A stretch of 64,000 bases of DNA, from assembly GCF_002834295.1 (NCBI RefSeq), contig NZ_PISP01000001.1, positions 992,001 to 1,056,000 on the forward strand, written 5' to 3'. Below are positions 52,624-62,807 of this stretch, in pieces; within the stretch, counting starts at the first letter, position 1, and the number at the start of each line of letters is the position of its first letter. The position numbers and the translations under genes were made by a program. The notes beneath the pieces are model-generated. The model ran no database searches. It was not told the origin of the DNA and saw nothing but the letters and a program-made list of their open reading frames with translations. The DNA is from Rhodohalobacter barkolensis. Its GTDB lineage: Bacteria; Bacteroidota; Rhodothermia; Balneolales; Balneolaceae.

Positions 52624-53598
52624 ATGCATGAGAAATCTTTTCCGGATTTTTTGATACAATCCCGTATCACTACTTTTGCTACTTCTCTCCTTTTTCTGAT
52701 GTACACCGGCGGCTGTGCAGTTACATCAAACCCTGATGACAATGGCGGTGAAATCATCGCTACTCCAGACGCCTCCTGGTGCAGTTTCTCTATCTCTTCT
52801 GACGGGCGCTGGCTTCAGTATGAGGGTGATGTTTCACCACTGACTGACCGGGACTCACGAAATGCCTCCAATCAGCGGGAGACCTACCTGGTTGATCTGG
52901 AAACGGGTGAAAATTTCTTTGCTGGGCCGGATCCAACGGTTAAACAGCGAATTGAACAGGGCATTGGCCCGGATGGACTGGGTTGCTTTAGTCCGGACAA
53001 CCAAACACTATACCTCACTATCGCTGATTGGAACAACAAAACCGAATCAGGACAGAATTCAAACCGGATTGAGAACAGAAACTCTCCGCAGGTAGGAATA
53101 TCTACACCGTCCAGATCAAGGGCCCGCTTTTACTACAGGGTTGACCTGAACAGCAGACCTCTTGTTATTCAGGTTAGTGATGACAGAAACTGTGCGGAGA
53201 GGCCTGATCCTGTCAAACCGAATATTCGTGTTGAGCAGCCCTCCGATAAGCGAATCGAAATTTACGCCAACGAAGGACGGCAGCTTGCAACTCATCGCCC
53301 CCGCGGACTTACAAGCAGCAGGATCGGTATTTGGGACTTGGACAGTAACCAGTGGAAAAGTGAATATTCTCTGTCACCCGACGGGAGCAGGCTTGCCTAC
53401 CGGATCAGTGAAACCGGCATGATCGGCTTCTCAGCACCTACCCGCGGTTATATGCTAAATCTAAATCCCAATGAAAACCCGGGCCCTGACTTTTTAGGTG
53501 CTTCGGTGTACGGCATGGCGTGGGATCCTGCCGGAAACTTTTATGCCTGTACGAGCCACAGCAAACACCACCGGGCTATTGCCAAGTGGACATTTTAA
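52624..53598 (+). CDS. Lipoprotein with WD40/TolB-like propeller repeats, unknown
   Basis: 324 residues. The lipoprotein signal is FATSLLFLMYTGGCAVTS with Cys at about residue 31. The body has repeating S-x-D-G-x-x-L/W units: CSFSISSDGRWLQYEG, LGCFSPDNQTLYLTIA, YSLSPDGSRLAYRIS and GMAWDPAGNFYACTS, which recall TolB/WD40-like beta-propeller blades. A basic/polar region (about residues 145-200) lies in between. No enzyme motif is seen. It probably sits in the outer membrane or periplasm. It is a single gene convergent with recD. ATG 52624. Confidence 0.65.
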   Translation: MHEKSFPDFLIQSRITTFATSLLFLMYTGGCAVTSNPDDNGGEIIATPDASWCSFSISSDGRWLQYEGDVSPLTDRDSRNASNQRETYLVDLETGENFFAGPDPTVKQRIEQGIGPDGLGCFSPDNQTLYLTIADWNNKTESGQNSNRIENRNSPQVGISTPSRSRARFYYRVDLNSRPLVIQVSDDRNCAERPDPVKPNIRVEQPSDKRIEIYANEGRQLATHRPRGLTSSRIGIWDLDSNQWKSEYSLSPDGSRLAYRISETGMIGFSAPTRGYMLNLNPNENPGPDFLGASVYGMAWDPAGNFYACTSHSKHHRAIAKWTF

Positions 53599-53680
53599 AA
53601 GTATCTCGGTCTGCAATCACAAAACTTATCGCAACTTTGGTCTCATTCTGACCTTGTGGTATTTGAATCTGCACTAGAAC

Positions 53681-55507
53681 TCAGGTTACCAAATTTTTCA
53701 GCCCGGTGTATCTTACAGTTTTACGATTTGCTCCACTGGCAAAGAGTTCCATGCTTCCAAACAGTCTGAAGCTCTTCCGAGAACGGGTGATGGCTGTGTA
53801 GAGTAACTCACGGGTCAAGATGGGAGTATCCCGGTTAGGAAGCAACAGATTCACGTGTTCAAACTCTGATCCCTGGCTTTTGTGAACGGTTAAAAAGTAT
53901 GCCGGAGCATAATCCGTAAGCCGGTTGGGCTGTATTTTTTTGATCTCGGATCCGGATTCCACGTAGACGTTCAATTTCCCGGCAGAATCCCTCATACAAA
54001 CTCCGAGGTCTCCGTTGAAAACTCCCAGCGAATAGTTATTACGTGTCATAATCACCGGACGGCCATGATACCAGTCGTTTACAGGCTGAACCGCGCGCTG
54101 AAGTACCAGAATCTTCTCCACAAGTCGGTTCAGCTCCCGACTCCCTTCCGGACCTCTCCGAAGAACTGTGAGCCATGCTGATCGCTTCCAGAATGCCATC
54201 AACTCTTTTTCATCGACAATTTCATTCACCTCTTTTACCTGCCCCGAAATTGTGTTCGCAAAACTTTCCAGGCTCTCTCTGCTGAAGTCAAACTCATCGT
54301 GATTCAGCTCCGGACTTTGATCCATTGCATCCGCTATATGATCGGAATCTGCCTCTCCCTGTTTTACAATTGCAGCCAGTTTTCCAATTCCGCTGTCTGA
54401 ATCGAACCGGTAACTTTTGGTCAGATAGAGAACAGAGTCGCTTAAAACCGACTGCTCGTTCACTGATAGCTCTACATCCGGAATAAATCGTTTAATTTCA
54501 GCCGCGGTCTGATCTAAAAATCCATTTTCAGACTTTTGGCAAAGATCGGCAAAAACAGACCCCGCCTCCACCGATGCAAGTTGATCTTTATCTCCAAGAA
54601 GAATCAACCGGGTATTGTCTCCAGTGTGAGAAATCAGTCTATACATCAAATTCAGATCAATCATTGAAGCCTCATCCACAATGATCAGATCATATCGCAA
54701 TTTTTTCTTTTCGGGATCGGGTAAAAGACCACCCCGATCCATTCCATAGAGCAGCCGATGAAGAGTTCCCGCCTCTTTAGGCAGTTGTTCTTTTTTCTCC
54801 TTCGGGACATTCAGCTTTTCGATCTCTCGATTCAGTGATTCCGCCATTCGTCCGGCCGCCTTACCGGTTGGGGCCGCCAGAGTAATCCGCAACGGATCAT
54901 CACTGCTCATTAACTGCATCGCCAGGATTTTAGCTACCGTTGTTGTTTTACCTGTTCCCGGTCCCCCAGAAATGATCAGAAACGGTTTGATCAAAGACAT
55001 CACTACAGCTACCTGCTGCCAGTTGGGTGATTCTGTTTCTCCTTCAAAAAGTGAACAAAAGTAGTCGATCGGATAATCAGAATCCGCTTCAAAAACTGAT
55101 TTACTTCGTTGGGTAATCCAATCGGCAATCCGCTTCTCATACATAAAGAACCTGCGTATGCTGATTCGATCGCCATGATGGATAAATGGTTTCTCATCAC
55201 TTCCATTTCCAACAAGCTGACTGGATTCCAGCTCGGATCGATCGATCATCTGATCCGGCAGCTGCACCGGCTCCGAACTGTCCAGATTCAGATATTCTGC
55301 CCACTCTTTAGGCGAATGGTCGATCGGTAAACTTACGTGACCAGCTTTCAAATACAGTGACGTAAACACGGCTACTAAACGTTCTGCGTCAGTTAGAACT
55401 CCATATTTTGATTCGAGATAGCGAACCAGCTCCTGTTCATAGAGTTCAATCCAGCCTTCCGACTTTCCACTGCCGTACCAGTCAAAAAGAGTGTTTATCT
55501 GACTCAT
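53681..55507 (-). CDS. recD: Exonuclease V alpha subunit RecD
   Basis: 608 residues. Walker A LIISGGPGTGKTTTVAKILA (about residues 178-197), Walker B LIIVDEASMIDL, motif III LILLGDKDQLASVEAGSVFA and the C-terminal motif TVHKSQGSEFEHVNLLLPNR then LYTAITRSRKSFRLFGS. This is the fast 5'-3' helicase of RecBCD, which repairs double-strand breaks. The N-terminal ~150 residues are the RecBC-binding part. Start ATG overlaps the recB stop by 4 bases. It is the last gene of recC-recB-recD. Confidence 0.95.
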   Translation of the reverse strand: MSQINTLFDWYGSGKSEGWIELYEQELVRYLESKYGVLTDAERLVAVFTSLYLKAGHVSLPIDHSPKEWAEYLNLDSSEPVQLPDQMIDRSELESSQLVGNGSDEKPFIHHGDRISIRRFFMYEKRIADWITQRSKSVFEADSDYPIDYFCSLFEGETESPNWQQVAVVMSLIKPFLIISGGPGTGKTTTVAKILAMQLMSSDDPLRITLAAPTGKAAGRMAESLNREIEKLNVPKEKKEQLPKEAGTLHRLLYGMDRGGLLPDPEKKKLRYDLIIVDEASMIDLNLMYRLISHTGDNTRLILLGDKDQLASVEAGSVFADLCQKSENGFLDQTAAEIKRFIPDVELSVNEQSVLSDSVLYLTKSYRFDSDSGIGKLAAIVKQGEADSDHIADAMDQSPELNHDEFDFSRESLESFANTISGQVKEVNEIVDEKELMAFWKRSAWLTVLRRGPEGSRELNRLVEKILVLQRAVQPVNDWYHGRPVIMTRNNYSLGVFNGDLGVCMRDSAGKLNVYVESGSEIKKIQPNRLTDYAPAYFLTVHKSQGSEFEHVNLLLPNRDTPILTRELLYTAITRSRKSFRLFGSMELFASGANRKTVRYTGLKNLVT

Positions 55508-58500
55508 CGCTGCATCTCCTCTTGATTTGTTTCTGATGTCAGGTAAATCTCAAGCCGGTCAATGACCTCCTTTTCGGGCTTGACGCTCCAGACCCCGTTA
55601 TTTGAATCAGCCCGCATTCCACGCACAAAGAGATAGGCTACACCGCCAAAATCGCGATCATAATCAAAATTTGGAATCCGTGTCGTGAGATACTTTTTCA
55701 GCGCCACCGTATAGATGTGATACTGAACGTCATAATTGACCGACTCAATTTCGCGCCTCAGTTTTTCAGGCGCATAATCTTCGATCTGATCTCCCAAATA
55801 GTTCGATTTATAATCCAGAATGTAATACTTGCCATTTTGACGAACTGTCAAATCGATAAACCCGGTCAGGTAGTTTTGAAGTCTGCTTTTGTTCTTATGA
55901 GAATGTGGACTATTCCGAATAATCTCCAGAATTTCGTCCAGTTGGAGATCTGATGATGGAAAATGAAATTCCATCTCCCGGATTTCATCCACTCTTTTAA
56001 CCTGACTTAAATCCAGGTCGCCAATCGTTGAACCGGTTACGTCTCGCATCATTTTCTGCAAAACACCTGACCATTTTTTATCGAAGTTGTACTGATCAAG
56101 AACCTCTTCAGTAATCGGAATCAGATTGGTTTGATTAGCTGCAGCAAACTCAAAATCTTCATGCTCAAACAGTTTATGAATGGCCGTACCGGCTGTGGCT
56201 CCTTTTGGGAAGGTAAAGATGCTCTGTTTTCTCTGTTGTTCAGAACTATCCTGAAGAAACGAGACGTAGCTTTCAAGAGTCTGATCATAGTCGGGCTGGG
56301 AGGCATCGCCACCGTGGGAGGTCAGTGAAGAAAAACTATCCAGTCGTCTTCCGGGTTGAATTTTTACAGGGCCGCTATAGGGCTGAAAATCAGGTACGGC
56401 TTCAAACTCATCAGACAGTTTCACAGGCTCTTCTCTTTGATAGTATTCTGATATCTTTTTGATCGAAATGAAATCAGCATGCTGAGCCTGAACCTCAGAA
56501 ATTATATCTATAAATTTTGTAGTACTTACCTGTTTATCCTTTTCTCCCAATTTATTATCAATCTGTTCCTCAATAAATTTCTTACCAAGCATAATGCCTC
56601 CCATACCCGATAAGTGTGATTCGGTATGGCTGCCCCAAATGATCCTACATTGATATTTTGCACGCGTAATGGCCACGTACGTTTTACGAACTTCTTCCGA
56701 AACAGATTCCAGGATACTTTTCTGAACAATCTCTGTATTCGCATCTTTTCTGAAATCAACATTGATTTTCAAACGGTTATTTTCATCGTGATACTCGTTA
56801 AATTCATCGCCCTTCTCTTTTCTTGTACCCTCCCACAAAAACGGGCAAAAAACTATTGGAAACTCCAGTCCTTTACTGGTATGAACGGTCAGGATCTTAA
56901 TCAGCTTCTGATCGCTTTCCAGCAGCTGCGTCTTTTCATCGTCATCCTCAGCTTGCTTCATCTCATCCAGAAACCAGTGGTAGAGCTCCCCCATTGAGAG
57001 GGCATGTTCCTGCTCAGCCTTTGCGCAAATATCCGCAAGATGGAACAGATTGGTCAGAACCCGTTCAGAGTCAGGCTGAGCCGAAAAGTGATGCAATGAC
57101 TCTTTTTTAAAAAGCAGATGACGGATCATGGCATAGAAGCCATGGCTGTACCAGATCTCATTCAATTGGTTAAGAATCTCAAACAGTTGAGTTAAAAATG
57201 ACTCATCATCGCCGGCTTTGTACAGGTGATCTCCATCAAATCCGAAAAATCCTGAAACCAGTAAATTCCCGGCTTTTGAACTGCTTTCGGGATCAAGGAC
57301 ACTCTCCATCAAAAGCTTAATCCGGATTGCCTCAAACGACTCCAGCACCTTCTCTCTAGAGTAGGTAACGGCGCTCAGTCCAACCTTTTTCAATTCATGT
57401 TTTACTTTTTCAGCGTCCCGGTTCTTAGCCACCAGAATGGCAATATCTCCAGGCTTCACTCGCCTCATCACTTCCGACTCTTCATCAAAGATCTGCAATG
57501 TGGAATCTTCCAGCATCTCACCTATCTCCCGAACGGTTTGATGCACAGAGTAGTAGCGCAGGTCATCTTTACCGGTTTGAAAGGGCTCATAAACTGTGAA
57601 ATGAATTCCGGGTACCTGTTTTCCATTTTGCAAAAACTGTTGACTCAGATGCTCCATCCCAACTCCGGATGGATTATACTCGATCTGCTCGTCCAAAAAC
57701 GGATAGTCACTAAACCCAAACAGCGCATTCACTCCTTCAATTACTCCCTCAGAACTTCGGTAGTTGTCCTGAAGCGTATAGACTTCACCCTGCAGTTCGT
57801 TCTTTGCTTTCAGGTAGGCATATACATCGGCTCCCCGAAATGTATAGATCGCCTGCTTAGGGTCACCGATCATGAGCAGTGAGGAATCAACAGAGTTAGC
57901 GGGATATATTTTGTCAAAGATTTTGTACTGAATGGGATCGGTATCCTGAAATTCATCCACCAGGGCAACCGAATACCGCTTTCTCAATTTCCTGACCAGT
58001 TTATCAGCGTTAGTACCAACAGTAAGAGCGTCTCGAAGTTTTATAAGAAGATCATCATAACTGTATGTCTCTGAATCTTTTTTCAGATTGATACGGCGCT
58101 CATTAATTCTATTATAAGCCTCGAGAAGAACCGTAGTTTTTACTTTTTCGATGTCTGAGATCAGATCAGAATATTCATCAACCAGATCAAAAAACTCACA
58201 ATATTCAGGCTTTACCGTGCCTTTGCTCGTCAGGTTTGAATCGTCGCTAACATAGCTCCATTTGAAGTATTTAAGCTGGTCAATTATCTCATTGCCATAA
58301 AGTGGGAAATTGAGGAAGTCATCCATCTTTTGAATTCTGCTTGTCACATTTCTTTCCGAATAGTGACTCAAATCACACTCTAAAAATTCTTTTAGAATCT
58401 GGGATCGGTGTTTATCCCAACTTCGCTTCAATTTATCACGTAGACTGAGAACATCAGCAAGGTACCCCTGAACATTGTCCATCACCTCACCTTCAACCTC

Positions 58501-59121
58501 TGCATACGGCTTTTTAAAGAGATCATTCAGTACTTTCTTTAGAGTATCCGGGTGAGCCGAATCGCTATTTACCTTTTTTAAATTATATAGAATTTCCAGA
58601 TTGTACTGTCCCGGTTCAGTACTACTGTTTTCCGCAACATACTCTCTCCAGAAATCCTCCGTAGCCTCATCAAGTTGAGAATCCTGCCGGAAAATCTCGG
58701 CACCAAATGAGGATCCGGCCAGCAATGCCTCCTCTCTTAAAACTTTCTGGCAAAAACCATGAATAGTGGAGATTAAGCTGTCATCAAAATTAAGTATAGC
58801 CTGATTAATGATTTTAACAGCGTCTTTCCTGTCCTCCGTCCTTTTAAAAAGCTCCCTCAGGAAATCATCAATAGTCTCTTTCTCTCCGTTCAGAACCAAT
58901 TTTGCTGTGCGCAGAGACTCAAGAATACGCTCCCGAAGTTCAGAAGCTGCTTTATTGGTAAACGTCACAACCAATATTTCATCCACCTTCAGTTCTTTTT
59001 CCAGCAACAGACGTAGAAAAAGCCCTACAATGGTATACGTCTTACCTGTTCCGGCATTTGCTTCAATAATGGCCCGGGCGTCCCACTGCAGATCATAAAT
59101 CGATTCGAGCTTTTTCGACAT
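55504..59121 (-). CDS. recB: Exonuclease V beta subunit RecB
   Basis: 1205 residues. The UvrD-type helicase begins with RAIIEANAGTGKTYTIVGLF (Walker A near residue 23), then LIVVTFTNKAASELRERIL-like ILVVTFTNKAASELRERILE, ALVDEFQDTDPIQYKIFDKI and TVHTSKGLEFPIVFCPFLWE. The C-terminal nuclease domain has GTAIHKLFEHEDF and YYILDYKSNYLGD, where the Asp and Lys are catalytic. It unwinds and cuts dsDNA ends and loads RecA in the model enzyme. One base overlaps recC. Helicase and nuclease residues are complete. Confidence 0.95.
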   Translation of the reverse strand: MSKKLESIYDLQWDARAIIEANAGTGKTYTIVGLFLRLLLEKELKVDEILVVTFTNKAASELRERILESLRTAKLVLNGEKETIDDFLRELFKRTEDRKDAVKIINQAILNFDDSLISTIHGFCQKVLREEALLAGSSFGAEIFRQDSQLDEATEDFWREYVAENSSTEPGQYNLEILYNLKKVNSDSAHPDTLKKVLNDLFKKPYAEVEGEVMDNVQGYLADVLSLRDKLKRSWDKHRSQILKEFLECDLSHYSERNVTSRIQKMDDFLNFPLYGNEIIDQLKYFKWSYVSDDSNLTSKGTVKPEYCEFFDLVDEYSDLISDIEKVKTTVLLEAYNRINERRINLKKDSETYSYDDLLIKLRDALTVGTNADKLVRKLRKRYSVALVDEFQDTDPIQYKIFDKIYPANSVDSSLLMIGDPKQAIYTFRGADVYAYLKAKNELQGEVYTLQDNYRSSEGVIEGVNALFGFSDYPFLDEQIEYNPSGVGMEHLSQQFLQNGKQVPGIHFTVYEPFQTGKDDLRYYSVHQTVREIGEMLEDSTLQIFDEESEVMRRVKPGDIAILVAKNRDAEKVKHELKKVGLSAVTYSREKVLESFEAIRIKLLMESVLDPESSSKAGNLLVSGFFGFDGDHLYKAGDDESFLTQLFEILNQLNEIWYSHGFYAMIRHLLFKKESLHHFSAQPDSERVLTNLFHLADICAKAEQEHALSMGELYHWFLDEMKQAEDDDEKTQLLESDQKLIKILTVHTSKGLEFPIVFCPFLWEGTRKEKGDEFNEYHDENNRLKINVDFRKDANTEIVQKSILESVSEEVRKTYVAITRAKYQCRIIWGSHTESHLSGMGGIMLGKKFIEEQIDNKLGEKDKQVSTTKFIDIISEVQAQHADFISIKKISEYYQREEPVKLSDEFEAVPDFQPYSGPVKIQPGRRLDSFSSLTSHGGDASQPDYDQTLESYVSFLQDSSEQQRKQSIFTFPKGATAGTAIHKLFEHEDFEFAAANQTNLIPITEEVLDQYNFDKKWSGVLQKMMRDVTGSTIGDLDLSQVKRVDEIREMEFHFPSSDLQLDEILEIIRNSPHSHKNKSRLQNYLTGFIDLTVRQNGKYYILDYKSNYLGDQIEDYAPEKLRREIESVNYDVQYHIYTVALKKYLTTRIPNFDYDRDFGGVAYLFVRGMRADSNNGVWSVKPEKEVIDRLEIYLTSETNQEEMQR

Positions 59122-62100
59122 TACTTCTCCTCCGTCATATGTTCAACCATGATTTTTATCCATTTCAGGTATGCATCGTTCAGCAATTCATCTGAAAATT
59201 CCACACCAGGCCCATATAGCAGTTTTACGGATAGATTATCGCGTTCGGCATAAGGTGAAAACTGGCTGCCTTCGAATTTTGTCCTGGCAACTGAAAGAGC
59301 TTTTTCCAGGTTTTTATCCGGATCTTTCTCCAGGTAATCATAAATCACATCCGGGAAGAATTTCATCGGTTTCAAGGTGTGATCACGATATTCATGTATT
59401 AGTTCTGTAAGTATTTCATCCGGATTATCTACCGGACTAAATGTTAAAACTTTTGGTTTTCCTTTTTTCAGCTCACAAATAAATCTGCTTTGTCGACTTT
59501 CCCTTTCATCGGTTGACTGTATAACCAAATGATTTATCCATGCCTTAAACAGATTCCCACCTCGCTTTGAAGATGGATTAACCTGTACGAATTCGTTGTT
59601 TGTATAGTTATCAATTGATCCGCTTAATCTATTGTCTTGCAATAGTATATTGATGTCAATATATGACAATTCCGGTTTAACATTCAGTTCACTTAAAACC
59701 TCTAAAGTAGTGTTAACTGAATCAGCTAGTTCATTAAATATTTTACTCCCGCCCCAACCTGCAGGCAGTAATCCCGATTCAAGAACTATAGATTGAATCT
59801 GATCCGAACTCATTCCTGATAGTCGCCATGAAAAGATCTGCCTGAAAAGTTGATGTTTTTCTAAAGCACTGAGCGAAAATTCATCTCTCTCCTCCTCAGG
59901 ATCACGCGGTCTTGCATTAAACTTGTTACGCAAAAACCAATCAGGGTGTTTGGTGTAGAACCTAATCAGATCACTCAGCTCAATATTGGCTTTTTCTTTC
60001 TTTTGATCCAGTTGTTTGTTGAACTGTAATCCTCCTTTGCGCTTTGCCGTTTCTGAAATGGTAGCCTGCATGGCGCTGTAATATTTATCTGAGTAGGACT
60101 TTCCGTTGACAAATGCATTCGGGGAAAAGCCTGAAATAGCCTCATGCCGAACCCAGCTCTCCGGGTTTTTTCCGGTAACTCTGCTCAAAAAATCAATCCA
60201 TTCGTTGACAATCGGTGATGGAGGAAAATGCTCGTTATCCACCTTACTCTGGCCTATGTAACTGCAGTAGTGGGTTTTTCCCGCAGCCATGACCGATTCC
60301 AGAAACAGAGCCTTATCCTCTTTTTTACGATCTCTTTCGGTTATTCGCGGATTTTGATTCATCAGATCAAAATCGGGAGCATTCTGTTTTCGTGGAAAAC
60401 TCTCCTCATTCAGACCAATCATTGCGATCAGCTTAAACGGCAATCCCCGAACCGGTACCATACTGCTGAACGTTACCCCATCTGTGAAACGAGCAGACTG
60501 TCCGGTGCTTTTATCCAAAACCGATTCAATTTCTGATCTGATAATTTTAAATGAAATTTTTTCTTTGATAAATGACGCCTCAAATTGACTTCTAAGCGAT
60601 TCAAAGCCTGAGTTTAGCAAAGTACCCGATCCTTCCCGCATAACAGCGTCAGAGAAGAGCTCAGAAGCCCATCGAGTCAAAAGATCACACCAATGCCCTG
60701 CACTCTTGGGATTCTTAAGTTCTTCCCGGCAATCACATAAAAAATTGAAATATTGATTAAATACAGCCCAGCGCTCTCTGTCAGTTACTGTCTCCACACC
60801 GGTGTATCGATCAAAACCTGGCATTTCTTCAATATTGTCGCCGATTAGATCTCCATCCCATATTCTCTGTATCGCTCGTTTCCAGGTATGAGTCTTCTGC
60901 TCCGGCTGTTCCCATTCTTTACGATGTGCCTCATCAATCCCCCAGATAATGTAGTTGTCTACTAACCACCCTTTAATTCTGGAGGCGTCAGAATCGGTCA
61001 TCTTAAATCTCTCTAAAATGGGTTTTGATTGAAACAGATCGAATACGTCATCAAATTGAAACCGTGAACTCAGCAGGTTCAGAAAATCCAGAAATGTATT
61101 GCTTAACTGCATCGATTGCCGGAAGCCGGATGAAGGAGTTTTGTATTGAATTTCCGGCACTCCATCCTCCTGAATTCCAAACACGGCATCAATAATCTTT
61201 TCATATGGAGCTAAATCCGGTGTAACAACAAGTATATCATCCGGTTTCAACGATGGGTCAGTCTCAAACTGCTCCAGCAAAAATTGGTGTAGGGTCTCAA
61301 TTTCACGGAGTGGACTGTGGCATGATCGAATTTGAACCGCAGTCCGGTCAAAATCAGTATCACCTACTTCATCAGGCTGATTTTTTGTGATCCTATTCTT
61401 AACCTTACCGAGAAGTGTGGATGCATCAAATTCGTCAAACTCCTGATTCTCTTCACTGACGATTGGCCGAAAGATTGAATCAATGCTTACCGTTTCATCC
61501 GCCAATGAATTTAAAATCGAACAATCGTACGCTTCAGAAATATTCTCAGTAACCCTGTTTTGAAACAGGAATACCAGGTTTTTCTCAGAAAAGACTTTCA
61601 GGAAAGTGACAATGGAACCGGACAACAAACCGGGGTTGAACATAAAAACCGGAGTCTTTTGCCCAGTCTGTCTCCTTCTGAATTCATTTTCTGCAATCTC
61701 AAAAAGCTTTGCCTTGTGATAACAGACCGGAGCATCAAATCTTTGGTTCCATCGCTCTGTTAAAAGGTGCCACAACTCTGCCTGCCACTTTTCATCTCCA
61801 GAACCTGTATTACCTGCATCCCATTTCAAAATCATCTCCGGACGATAAATCAGGTATTGATCATATACAGAGGCGAGTTGCCGGGATAGTTTTAGTGTTG
61901 CCGGGCCTCTCATTTCCTCACTCTGTTCAGAAATGTAGTTATAAAGGCGTTTAAATCTTTTCAGAACATCAGGTTCGTTTAATAAACTGAAAAGAGACCA
62001 CTTTAGCGGTTCAGGATCAGATGGAAGTACTTTGGGGAGATCGGGATAGATTTCTCGAATTTGTTTCCAGTGCCACTCAGCAGGTAATTCGAAATTCAGA

Positions 62101-62276
62101 TTAGCTGCAATACCCATTCTAACTGATACCTGAAGCTGAAGCCACTTGGCCGTATCACGATTGGGCACAATTACAGTTTGGGAGGCTAGCGGGTCGTCGG
62201 GTAGATGATCTGCAAGGCATTTAGATAGCCTGTCTGCCAAAAGGGTTAGCCGGTTGCCGCTATAGTAGGTGATCAT
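59121..62276 (-). CDS. recC: Exonuclease V gamma subunit RecC
   Basis: 1051 residues. Start MITYYSGNRLTLLADRLSKC and VPNRDTAKWLQLQVSVRMGI are typical of RecC, as are DDILVVTPDLAPYEKIIDAV, RSCHSPLREIETLHQFLLEQ, VRGLPFKLIAMIGLNEESFP and the C-terminal half with LSDLIRFYTKHPDWFLRNKF. RecC is a helicase- and nuclease-like protein without activity that, in the model enzyme, reads Chi sites. It is the first gene of the operon. A GTGACA-ACTTC-TGTCAC palindrome (62332-62348) lies 55 bases before the start. Confidence 0.94.
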   Translation of the reverse strand: MITYYSGNRLTLLADRLSKCLADHLPDDPLASQTVIVPNRDTAKWLQLQVSVRMGIAANLNFELPAEWHWKQIREIYPDLPKVLPSDPEPLKWSLFSLLNEPDVLKRFKRLYNYISEQSEEMRGPATLKLSRQLASVYDQYLIYRPEMILKWDAGNTGSGDEKWQAELWHLLTERWNQRFDAPVCYHKAKLFEIAENEFRRRQTGQKTPVFMFNPGLLSGSIVTFLKVFSEKNLVFLFQNRVTENISEAYDCSILNSLADETVSIDSIFRPIVSEENQEFDEFDASTLLGKVKNRITKNQPDEVGDTDFDRTAVQIRSCHSPLREIETLHQFLLEQFETDPSLKPDDILVVTPDLAPYEKIIDAVFGIQEDGVPEIQYKTPSSGFRQSMQLSNTFLDFLNLLSSRFQFDDVFDLFQSKPILERFKMTDSDASRIKGWLVDNYIIWGIDEAHRKEWEQPEQKTHTWKRAIQRIWDGDLIGDNIEEMPGFDRYTGVETVTDRERWAVFNQYFNFLCDCREELKNPKSAGHWCDLLTRWASELFSDAVMREGSGTLLNSGFESLRSQFEASFIKEKISFKIIRSEIESVLDKSTGQSARFTDGVTFSSMVPVRGLPFKLIAMIGLNEESFPRKQNAPDFDLMNQNPRITERDRKKEDKALFLESVMAAGKTHYCSYIGQSKVDNEHFPPSPIVNEWIDFLSRVTGKNPESWVRHEAISGFSPNAFVNGKSYSDKYYSAMQATISETAKRKGGLQFNKQLDQKKEKANIELSDLIRFYTKHPDWFLRNKFNARPRDPEEERDEFSLSALEKHQLFRQIFSWRLSGMSSDQIQSIVLESGLLPAGWGGSKIFNELADSVNTTLEVLSELNVKPELSYIDINILLQDNRLSGSIDNYTNNEFVQVNPSSKRGGNLFKAWINHLVIQSTDERESRQSRFICELKKGKPKVLTFSPVDNPDEILTELIHEYRDHTLKPMKFFPDVIYDYLEKDPDKNLEKALSVARTKFEGSQFSPYAERDNLSVKLLYGPGVEFSDELLNDAYLKWIKIMVEHMTEEK

Positions 62277-62331
62277 AAACTCTCAAATTACAGTATCGAT
62301 GAAATAATCTTCGACAATGTAATAATCAAGA

Positions 62332-62348
62332 GTGACAACTTCTGTCAC
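62332..62348. promoter_or_regulatory. GTGACA-N5-TGTCAC palindrome upstream of recC
   Basis: Perfect 6-bp arms with a 5-base spacer, in the 133-bp gap between the RHH gene's stop and recC. It could be a repressor operator of the rec operon or part of a weak terminator for the ParA/RHH pair. Confidence 0.35.
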
Positions 62349-62409
62349 CCGATCAAAAAAGATAGGATCTGTTTACGACTGTTCTGTAGTTAAAGAATCA
62401 TTCGGGAAA

Positions 62410-62802
62410 TTAATATCCCTCGATATACTCTTCGATAGCTTCAGTGACTACAGCAGAATAGGAGCGGTTAATTTTATCGGCGTACAGTTTCAGTCTGTCG
62501 ATGAGGTCAACTTCCAGGTAGTAGCTGGCCACTTTTTTCTTTGGTGGGTCTTCATCAACGGGTTCAGGTACATCTCTTTCAACGAGATGCTGGCTAAGCT
62601 CATCATCATTTTTCTGAGGATTGCCGCCAATTTCACGTAATTCTCTGTTCAGATTAAACCCTCCGCTGTGCTCATTTCTTACACTTCTGAGGGGTTTCCG
62701 CTCTTCACCCCCATTAATATCGGGAATAAAGGAGTATTCCGATTCGTCAACTTCGGATGAGCTAAATGGGAAATGGCCTAAGCTTTTCTTAGTTATGTTC
62801 AT
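62410..62802 (-). CDS. Ribbon-helix-helix protein paired with ParA
   Basis: 130 residues. The C-terminal ~43 residues VASYYLEVDLIDRLKLYADK and INRSYSAVVTEAIEEYIEGY form a ribbon-helix-helix DNA-binding domain. The N-terminal ~85 residues are polar, acidic and probably disordered (ESEYSFIPDINGGEERKPL). It starts five bases after the ParA stop, so the two form an operon. By analogy with ParG/omega-type partners it may be the centromere-binding partner of the ParA, taking the place of ParB. No function beyond this is visible. ATG 62802. Confidence 0.7.
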   Translation of the reverse strand: MNITKKSLGHFPFSSSEVDESEYSFIPDINGGEERKPLRSVRNEHSGGFNLNRELREIGGNPQKNDDELSQHLVERDVPEPVDEDPPKKKVASYYLEVDLIDRLKLYADKINRSYSAVVTEAIEEYIEGY

Positions 62803-62807
62803 ATCGG